From contig CAZGRL010000116.1 of NCBI GenBank assembly GCA_964528155.1, positions 1 to 11,196 of the forward strand: a stretch of 11,196 nucleotides of DNA, given 5' to 3'. A program made the position numbers and the translations under genes. The DNA comes from G001797105 sp964528155 (GTDB taxonomy: Bacteria > Chloroflexota > Anaerolineae > Anaerolineales > E44-bin32). Below, piece by piece: positions 6,125-11,196 of the stretch (position 1 is its first letter; each line of letters starts with the position of its first letter). The notes under the pieces were generated by a model. That model did not search any database, had not been told where the DNA came from, and saw only the letters and a program-made list of their open reading frames with translations.

Positions 6125-7672
6125 ATGGCGATTTCGGTCCTCGTCGCCGACCCTAACCTCGAGTTCGCTGAATCAGTCCGCCACATCCTCGAGGGCACAG
6201 GCCGGTACGTCGTCCTAGTGGCCAGGAACGGAGCGGAGGCGATCACGGTTGCCGGCTCGCGGCCCGTCCGTCTGGCGATCGTCAACGCCGTCCTGCCTGA
6301 CGTCGGCTCACCTCACGTCGTCCGCCAGCTCAGAATGCTCTGCCCTGGGCTGTCTGTGATCGCCATTCCTTCAAAGACCGGCGCCGAAGACGCGGAGATG
6401 ATGGCCGCCGGCATTGATGAGTTTCTCCCGCACCTTGTGTATCTGCCCGATCTGCCCAGGATCGTCGAAAAGGTCATCCTGGGCGAAGAGGGTGAAATGA
6501 TGGGGGCGCTGCAGAGTTCGGATCTTCTGCCACATCCAGCACCACCGACGGAGCCGGGATTGAAGCTCCCGAAGTGGCTGCTTGACCAGGAGCGCGCCAC
6601 CGACTATCTCGCCCGTCTGATCGCCATGAGCTCGGCCATCGCCTCAGTGCTGACCCTGGGCAACCGGCTTTGGGCCGCCGTCGGTTCGCTCACCCCTGCC
6701 CAATTCGACGAACTGACTCTGCTCGTCGCTGGAACGTCCGCGTCAAGCCCGGGCCGGGGTGCCCTGGCCCGCTTCGTCCGCCTCACAGGCGCCTCCACCC
6801 ACTTCCAGCTCTACTCGACCGAGGTCATCGGCGACCTCTTGCTGTCCATGGTTTTTCCAGCGAACGTCCCCTTTGGTCAGGTGAGGCTGCTCGCCCGAGA
6901 CGTCGCCGCCGCCATGGCGACGGTCGATCCGGGGGGCCAGGCTCCCGAACCCGAGGCGGAGCAGGCCGGCGCCGAGGCCCAACTTGAAGCCGCAGGCGAC
7001 GAGGCCCGTCCGGTCGCCCTTCCCCGCGATTGGCTTCCCAAGGAACCCACAGAGCTCAAGATCCTTCCGTTCCTCTCGCCATCCGAATCGGCCCCGCCTG
7101 AAGTTGCCACCGCGCCTTCCCGGGGCAACGGTAAGACCCTGCCGCCTCCTGACCCGATCGAATTGCCGCGTGATTGGCTACCGCGGAGCGCTCTGTCGAT
7201 CAGCCAGCTCCCCTTCCTCGTCCCGCCGCAGTCCGAAGTGCCGGCGCCGCCTCCGATCTCACAGGACGCTCCCTCCAGCGTCGACGACAGCCTGTGGATC
7301 GAATACTCGATCGTGCTCGTGCCCCGCCTCCCCGACCACCGACTCTCGGGCACTCTGGCGGAGGACCTGGCCAAATGGACCAAGCGCTTCTGCCTGGCGT
7401 GGGACTGGAGATTGGAGCGGTTCGAGCTGAGCCCGACCCACCTGAGCCTGACGATCAGCCTGCCACCGGAAGTGGCGCCGGCCAGCGCCGCGCGCCTCCT
7501 CGTCGATTCACTCTCCAGTCAGGTCGGTCGGGCTTTCCCCGAGATCGCTGGCGACCTCCCCTCCGGACAATTCTGGGCGCGCAGCTACTTCCTTGTCGCC
7601 GGGACGATCACCGCCGATAGGGTGGCCAGCTTCATCCGCCGCACGCGCCGCGCCCAGGGTCTGCAAACGTAG
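6125..7672 (+). CDS. Pseudo-receiver protein with degenerate IS200/Y1-transposase-like C-terminal domain
   Basis: A 515-residue protein of unknown role. Residues 1-120 resemble a CheY-like receiver (VLVADPN, then AIVNAVLPDV), but the phosphoacceptor Asp is Asn54 and the conserved Lys is absent, so phosphorylation is unlikely. Residues 150-268 form a mixed helix/strand region that may be a Roadblock/LC7-type domain (FGQVRLLARDVAAAM end), at low certainty. A Pro/Glu/Ala-rich linker (270-388) contains LPRDWLP...LPFL twice (299-317 and 347-365). Residues 390-512 align by eye with IS200-type Y1 transposases: YSIVLVPR, then THLSLTISLPPE where active enzymes have DHVHL...IPP, then SGQFWARSYFL, then RVASFIRRT where the family has a YI..Q motif. 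The second HUH histidine is Ser441 and the tyrosine is Phe503, so it should not cut DNA. Single-stranded nucleic-acid or hairpin binding may survive. It ends 67 bp before polA. No transposon ends are visible. Confidence 0.75.
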   Translation: MAISVLVADPNLEFAESVRHILEGTGRYVVLVARNGAEAITVAGSRPVRLAIVNAVLPDVGSPHVVRQLRMLCPGLSVIAIPSKTGAEDAEMMAAGIDEFLPHLVYLPDLPRIVEKVILGEEGEMMGALQSSDLLPHPAPPTEPGLKLPKWLLDQERATDYLARLIAMSSAIASVLTLGNRLWAAVGSLTPAQFDELTLLVAGTSASSPGRGALARFVRLTGASTHFQLYSTEVIGDLLLSMVFPANVPFGQVRLLARDVAAAMATVDPGGQAPEPEAEQAGAEAQLEAAGDEARPVALPRDWLPKEPTELKILPFLSPSESAPPEVATAPSRGNGKTLPPPDPIELPRDWLPRSALSISQLPFLVPPQSEVPAPPPISQDAPSSVDDSLWIEYSIVLVPRLPDHRLSGTLAEDLAKWTKRFCLAWDWRLERFELSPTHLSLTISLPPEVAPASAARLLVDSLSSQVGRAFPEIAGDLPSGQFWARSYFLVAGTITADRVASFIRRTRRAQGLQT

Positions 7673-7710
7673 AAGCCAACCCTCGCCGGTCTCTCCCAGG
7701 ACGAATGCGG

Positions 7711-7731
7711 TAAACTGAGAACTTCGCGGAG
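7711..7731 (+). promoter_or_regulatory. polA -10 candidate and ribosome-binding site
   Basis: TAAACT at 7711-7716 is a 4-of-6 -10 box without a good -35. GGAG at 7728-7731 sits eight bases before the polA ATG (7740), which fixes the start. The promoter assignment is weak and the ribosome site is solid. Confidence 0.4.
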
Positions 7732-7739
7732 TAAGACAC

Positions 7740-10532
7740 ATGCCAGCCAAGCCTCGTCTCTATCTCATCGACGGTCACGCCCTCGCCTATCGCGCCTATT
7801 TCGCTCTGACGGCCACCAGCGACGGCTCCCGCTGGATCACCAAATCGGGCGAGCCGACCGCCGGCGTCTACGGTTTCACCTCCGTGCTGCTGCGATTGTT
7901 GGAGCAGGAGTCGCCGGAATACATCGCCGTCTCCTTCGACACGGGCCGAACCTTCCGCGACGATATTTACCCCAAATACAAAGCCACGCGCGAGAAAACG
8001 CCCGAAGACCTTGTTCCCCAGTTCGATCGGATCCGTCAGGTCGTGCGCGCTTTCGGCATACCCATTCTTGAAGCAGACGGCTTCGAAGCCGACGACGTCT
8101 TGGGAACCGTCGCCGGACGCGTGGCGAAAGAAGGCGTGCGCGTGACGATCATCACCGGTGATCGTGACCTGCTGCAGCTGGCGGACAAGTCAGTGACGAT
8201 TCGTCTGGCCGGCCAGCGGCTTTCCGAAGCGGTGGACTACGGACCGGGCGAGGTCGAGAACAAGTATGGAATCAAGGTAAACCAGTTCGTGGACTACAAA
8301 GCCCTCGTCGGTGACACGAGCGACAACATCCCCGGCGTGCGCGGCATCGGAGAGAAATCGGCCGTCAGCTTGTTGAACGAGTTCGGCACATTGGATCAGA
8401 TCTTCAAGCATCTCGATTCGATCCCAACCCGCTATCGCAACAAGCTCGAGACCGCCCAGGACGTCGCCTACCTGAGCCGCGATCTTTCCAAGATCATTCG
8501 CGACGTGCCGGTCGAGTTCGATCTGGACTCGTGCCGCCGCGACGAGGGCTACGACCGCAATCAAGTGGCCGAACTCTTCCGCGAGCTGGAGTTCCGATCC
8601 TTGATCGACCGCCTCCCTGGCGGAGGCGAACCGGGATCCGCTCAGCAGATGCAGCTTTTCGCCTCCGGGGCTCCGTCGGCTCACTCGGCGGTTGTTCAGG
8701 AAACGCATGTCGTCGATACGTCCGAAGCTCTCGATAGCCTCAGCCGCCGCCTGGCCGAGGCGGATCACATAGCCTTCGATGTTGAAACGACGGGAACGGA
8801 CCCGATGCGGGCGGATCTTGTCGGCATCTCACTGGCGGTCGAGGCCGGGGAAGGCTTTTACATCCCCGTCGGTCACCTTCCGGCGACGGCCGAATCGGCG
8901 CAGCTGGATCTCGAGCGCGTGCTGCAGGCGCTGCTCGAGCCGCTCACAAATCCGTCGATCGTCAAAGTCGGCCACAATCTCAAGTACGACTACATCGTCC
9001 TCGCCCGCTATGGTGTGATGGCTTCCCCCCTGAGATTCGACACCATGCTTGCCGAGTGGTTGTGTGATCCCAGCTCACGCAATCTCGGCCTGAAAAGCCT
9101 GGCCTGGGTTCGTCTGGGTGTCGAGATGACGAATATCCAGGAGCTCATCGGATCCGGTCGGAACCAGCTCTCTATGGCACAGGTTCCGATCGCTGATGTC
9201 GCCCCGTACGCGATCGCCGACGCTCAGATCTGCCTGGCGCTGATGCCTGGCCTGAGAGACGAACTTGTATCGAAGAAGCAACTCGATCTGTTCAACAACC
9301 TCGAGATGCCGTTGGTATCTGTCTTGGCCCAGATGGAGATCGCCGGCGTCCGCCTCGATACACAGTTCCTGAACGAGCTCTCGAGCGAATTGGCTCATCG
9401 ACTCGGGCAAATCGAAGAAGGCATTTTCCACAAAGTCGGCCACTCCTTCAATATCAACTCGACGCAGCAACTTTCGGCGGTCCTGTTCGACGAATTGGGG
9501 CTCAAGCCTCCCGAAGGAACACGCCGGACTTCATCGGGACACTACTCGACGGCCGCGGATGTCCTCGAAGGTCTGCGCGAATCCAACCCGATCGTCGAAG
9601 AGATTCTCGAACAGCGGGAGATCGCAAAGCTCAAGTCGACATACGCCGACGCATTGCCGGGGCAAGTGAATCCGGACACCCACCGCGTCCATACGTCGTA
9701 CAGCCAGACCGGCTCCGTCACCGGCCGCCTGGCTTCTTCCGATCCCAACCTGCAGAACATCCCCATCCGCACCGAGTTGGGTCGGCAGATCCGACGGGCC
9801 TTCATCGCCGCTCCGGGTAACGTGCTTCTGAGCGTTGACTATTCTCAGATCGAACTCAGGATCGTGGCTCACATGGCCAACGACAAGGCCATGATCCAGG
9901 CTTTCAAGGAAGATCAGGACATCCATGCGACGACAGCCGCGGCCGTCTTCGGCGTCCCGGTCGAGGTTGTGTCGCCGGAAATGCGCCGGCGGGCGAAAGC
10001 AGTCAACTTCGGCCTGATCTACGGCATGAGCCCCTTCGGCCTCACCCGATCCACCGATCTGACCCTGGCCGAAGCCGAGAACTTCGTCGACGCTTATTTC
10101 AAGCGCTTCCCCGGGGTTGAACGTTATCTTGACGAGACCCGTCGCCTGGCGGCGGAACAGGGTTACGTCGAAACGCTCCTCGGGCGGCGGCGTTATTTCC
10201 CTCAGCTCGACCGCGGAGCCACGGCGGTCTCTGCGGTGGCGCGCGCTCGGGCTGAGCGCGAGGCGGTCAACTCGCCCATCCAGGGGACGGCGGCCGATAT
10301 CATCAAGATCGCCATGCTCCGGCTGCCGGATGCTATGGCGGAAGCCGGATTGACAGGCCGCATGCTGCTCCAGGTTCACGACGAACTCGTGCTCGAGTGT
10401 CCGGAGAAGGAGCTCAAGGCGACGAGCAAAGTGGTCCAGCGCGTGATGCGCGAGGCCCACAAGCTCAAGGTTCCCCTCAAGACCGACGCCAAGTACGGCG
10501 AAGATTGGGAGACCATGCAGCCCGTCGAATGA
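7740..10532 (+). CDS. polA: DNA polymerase I
   Basis: A full-length, 930-residue family A polymerase that fills gaps, removes RNA primers and acts in excision repair. The 5' nuclease domain (1-290) carries LIDGHALAYRAYFAL, EADGFEADDV, TGDRDLLQL and GDTSDNIPGVRGIG. The 3'-5' exonuclease domain (about 320-510) keeps all three motifs: D347 and E349 in FDVETTG, N413 and D417 in GHNLKYD, and Y490 and D494 in YAIAD. Proofreading should therefore be active, unlike in Thermus or Bacillus Pol I. The polymerase domain has motif A DYSQIELR (D700), motif B R749, K753, F757 and Y761 (KAVNFGLIYG), and motif C VHDE (D881). Phe757 at the O-helix position equivalent to E. coli F762 predicts discrimination against dideoxynucleotides. 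No truncation or frameshift is seen. GGAG eight bases upstream supports this ATG. Confidence 0.98.
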   Translation: MPAKPRLYLIDGHALAYRAYFALTATSDGSRWITKSGEPTAGVYGFTSVLLRLLEQESPEYIAVSFDTGRTFRDDIYPKYKATREKTPEDLVPQFDRIRQVVRAFGIPILEADGFEADDVLGTVAGRVAKEGVRVTIITGDRDLLQLADKSVTIRLAGQRLSEAVDYGPGEVENKYGIKVNQFVDYKALVGDTSDNIPGVRGIGEKSAVSLLNEFGTLDQIFKHLDSIPTRYRNKLETAQDVAYLSRDLSKIIRDVPVEFDLDSCRRDEGYDRNQVAELFRELEFRSLIDRLPGGGEPGSAQQMQLFASGAPSAHSAVVQETHVVDTSEALDSLSRRLAEADHIAFDVETTGTDPMRADLVGISLAVEAGEGFYIPVGHLPATAESAQLDLERVLQALLEPLTNPSIVKVGHNLKYDYIVLARYGVMASPLRFDTMLAEWLCDPSSRNLGLKSLAWVRLGVEMTNIQELIGSGRNQLSMAQVPIADVAPYAIADAQICLALMPGLRDELVSKKQLDLFNNLEMPLVSVLAQMEIAGVRLDTQFLNELSSELAHRLGQIEEGIFHKVGHSFNINSTQQLSAVLFDELGLKPPEGTRRTSSGHYSTAADVLEGLRESNPIVEEILEQREIAKLKSTYADALPGQVNPDTHRVHTSYSQTGSVTGRLASSDPNLQNIPIRTELGRQIRRAFIAAPGNVLLSVDYSQIELRIVAHMANDKAMIQAFKEDQDIHATTAAAVFGVPVEVVSPEMRRRAKAVNFGLIYGMSPFGLTRSTDLTLAEAENFVDAYFKRFPGVERYLDETRRLAAEQGYVETLLGRRRYFPQLDRGATAVSAVARARAEREAVNSPIQGTAADIIKIAMLRLPDAMAEAGLTGRMLLQVHDELVLECPEKELKATSKVVQRVMREAHKLKVPLKTDAKYGEDWETMQPVE

Positions 10533-10609
10533 ACGGCTTTGGACGGATCCCGACGCCACTCAACAGATTCATCGCAACCTGCGACGCCTAAGCACGAAAC
10601 ACACCTTCG

Positions 10610-10690
10610 CCCCCACCCCCCTTGGTCCCCCTCCCCCGGCTTGAGCCTCAGCTTGTCGTAGCAAGGTTTCACGCCGCGGGAAGGGGGGTG
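10610..10690 (-). repeat. G-quadruplex motif within a 10-bp inverted repeat downstream of polA
   Basis: Four C-runs of 5, 6, 5 and 5 bases lie at 10610-10614, 10616-10621, 10627-10631 and 10633-10637, with spacers of 1, 5 and 1. The minus strand therefore carries a strong four-tract G-quadruplex motif. The second run is also part of CACCCCCCTT (10614-10623), which is the exact reverse complement of AAGGGGGGTG (10681-10690). A small CTTG/CAAG hairpin (10652-10665) sits in the loop. It may act as a terminator or be a dispersed intergenic repeat. Confidence 0.6.
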
Positions 10691-10785
10691 AGGACAGAAC
10701 CCTGACCGGCCGTAGGCCTGCGTATCGCGCATATTCCGCGTGATGTCGGCCGTCCTAAACAGCCCCCAAAGGGCTCCCACATCCA

Positions 10786-10827
10786 CGTCGCAAGCCCCGT
10801 CGAAGCTCCTCCAGGCCGTCGCAAGCC
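10786..10827 (+). promoter_or_regulatory. Direct-repeat boxes upstream of the TPR gene promoter
   Basis: CGTCGCAAGCC occurs exactly at 10786-10796 and 10817-10827, 31 bases apart (close to three helical turns). A third, one-base-shorter copy (CGTCGAAGC) lies at 10798-10806. The last box ends nine bases before the -10 box and covers the -35 region, the position expected for an operator or activator site. Confidence 0.45.
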
Positions 10828-10833
10828 AACTTG

Positions 10834-10842
10834 TGCTATACT
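10834..10842 (+). promoter_or_regulatory. Extended -10 promoter of the TPR gene
   Basis: TGC followed by TATACT (10837-10842) is an extended -10 element (TGn plus a 5-of-6 hexamer). There is no good -35, which is usual for extended -10 promoters. Predicted transcription starts near 10849, about 30 bases before the ATG at 10880. Confidence 0.55.
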
Positions 10843-10879
10843 CGCCTCACTTACTCAAAACGCAAGTTGATTCCCTTCT

Positions 10880-11196
10880 ATGACAGGACGGAAAGATCTT
10901 TTCGACGAATCGATGCGCCTGGGGCACGCAGCAGCCTGGGACTTGCAGTGGGACAAGGCGATCGAGTACTACCGCAAGGCGCTGGCCGAGTTCCCCGACG
11001 ATCCAGACGCCTTATCCCACCTCGGGCTGGCGCTGCTTGAGACGGAGCAGCTCAAAGAAGCCCTCCCGGTCTATCACCGCGCCGCCCGAGCCTCCCCTGA
11101 CGATCCCATCCCCGTAGAGAAGTGCGCCGAGGTCTTCGAGCGCCTGGGTCAAGTCAAGGACGCGATCCAGCAGCGCGAGCGGGCCGCCGACATACA
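10880..11196 (+). CDS. TPR-repeat protein (partial, runs off right edge)
   Basis: The first 105 residues of a protein cut by the window end. After a short start (MTGRKDLFDE) come tetratricopeptide repeats at about 11-42 (WDKAIEYYRKALAEFPDDPD), 45-76 (ALSHLGLALLETEQLKEAL, then a second helix) and 79-105 (start of a third repeat). The A..Y..AL..P.D..A periodicity is clear. TPR arrays are protein-protein interaction scaffolds, so the specific role cannot be told without the missing C-terminus. No signal peptide is present, so it is likely cytoplasmic. The ATG lacks an obvious Shine-Dalgarno. Met12 is an alternative start but would cut into the first repeat. An extended -10 promoter and repeated boxes upstream suggest its own regulation, separate from polA. 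Confidence 0.8.
   Translation, partial: MTGRKDLFDESMRLGHAAAWDLQWDKAIEYYRKALAEFPDDPDALSHLGLALLETEQLKEALPVYHRAARASPDDPIPVEKCAEVFERLGQVKDAIQQRERAADI

Larger units (their letters stand above)
10533..10879. other. 347-bp intergenic region between polA and the TPR gene
   Basis: No gene is supported. From left to right it holds a 5-bp TCGCA/TGCGA hairpin (10572-10584), a C-run cluster inside a large inverted repeat (10610-10690), an AGCCC/GGGCT hairpin (10761-10775), repeated CGTCGCAAGCC boxes (10786-10827), and an extended -10 promoter (10834-10842). Confidence 0.65.

Noticed and set aside
6125..7672. Intact IS200/IS605 insertion sequence
   Set aside because: The transposase-like part is only the C-terminal quarter of a larger protein, its catalytic residues are missing, and no element ends or accessory tnpB were seen.
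9531..10559. Long minus-strand open frame opposite polA
   Set aside because: It is a shadow of the polymerase domain, whose motifs A, B and C are intact on the plus strand. The antisense protein shows no recognisable domain.
10572..10584. TCGCA/TGCGA hairpin as polA terminator
   Set aside because: The stem is only 5 bp and no T-run follows.

Overview
The window looks like a GC-rich (roughly 60% or more) bacterial chromosome, most probably Chloroflexota of the Anaerolineae type. That placement is an inference. It rests on surface lipoproteins with long Thr/Pro linkers, two four-tryptophan (NBR1-type) Ig-like domains, a LysM protein with the same linker style, and -10 boxes lying almost against start codons. 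No rRNA, tRNA, CRISPR array, intact insertion sequence or phage gene was seen.

Left end (1-2053): a possible 23-residue C-terminal remnant ends at 73. It is followed by a short intergenic stretch with inverted repeats and a 7-bp tandem repeat. Two minus-strand genes for exported proteins come next. An esterase lipoprotein (974-1924) is followed downstream by a membrane-anchored double-LysM protein (180-875), and the two are probably co-transcribed. A 129-bp divergent promoter region separates them from miaB.

Centre (2054-6075): miaB (2054-3409) encodes the tRNA methylthiotransferase and has a perfect TATAAT seven bases before its ATG. A 345-bp gap holds a good promoter. Then come two paralogous lipoproteins (3755-4753 and 5029-6075), each with a lipid-anchor signal, Thr/Pro linker, four-tryptophan Ig-like domain and a shared C-terminal module ending in a CY(K/R)T..GR signature. 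A strong hairpin terminator follows the first one.

Right (6125-11196): the most unusual gene is 6125-7672. It has a receiver-like domain without the phosphoacceptor Asp, a possible Roadblock/LC7-like middle, a disordered linker carrying the same PRDWLP motif twice, and a C-terminal domain that lines up with IS200/Y1 transposases but has lost the second HUH histidine and the catalytic tyrosine. It looks like a domesticated, catalytically dead transposase fold in a regulatory protein. It sits 67 bp upstream of polA (7740-10532), a full-length DNA polymerase I with intact 5' nuclease, 3'-5' proofreading and polymerase motifs. After polA, a 347-bp gap holds a strong G-quadruplex motif on the minus strand inside a large inverted repeat. 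It also holds repeated 11-bp boxes ahead of an extended -10 promoter. The window ends inside a TPR protein gene starting at 10880.

The window therefore mixes housekeeping functions (miaB, polA), cell-surface proteins, and one regulator-like protein of unknown role. Direct functional coupling is not shown. The fused pseudo-receiver/dead-transposase protein beside polA is the best candidate for something undescribed.
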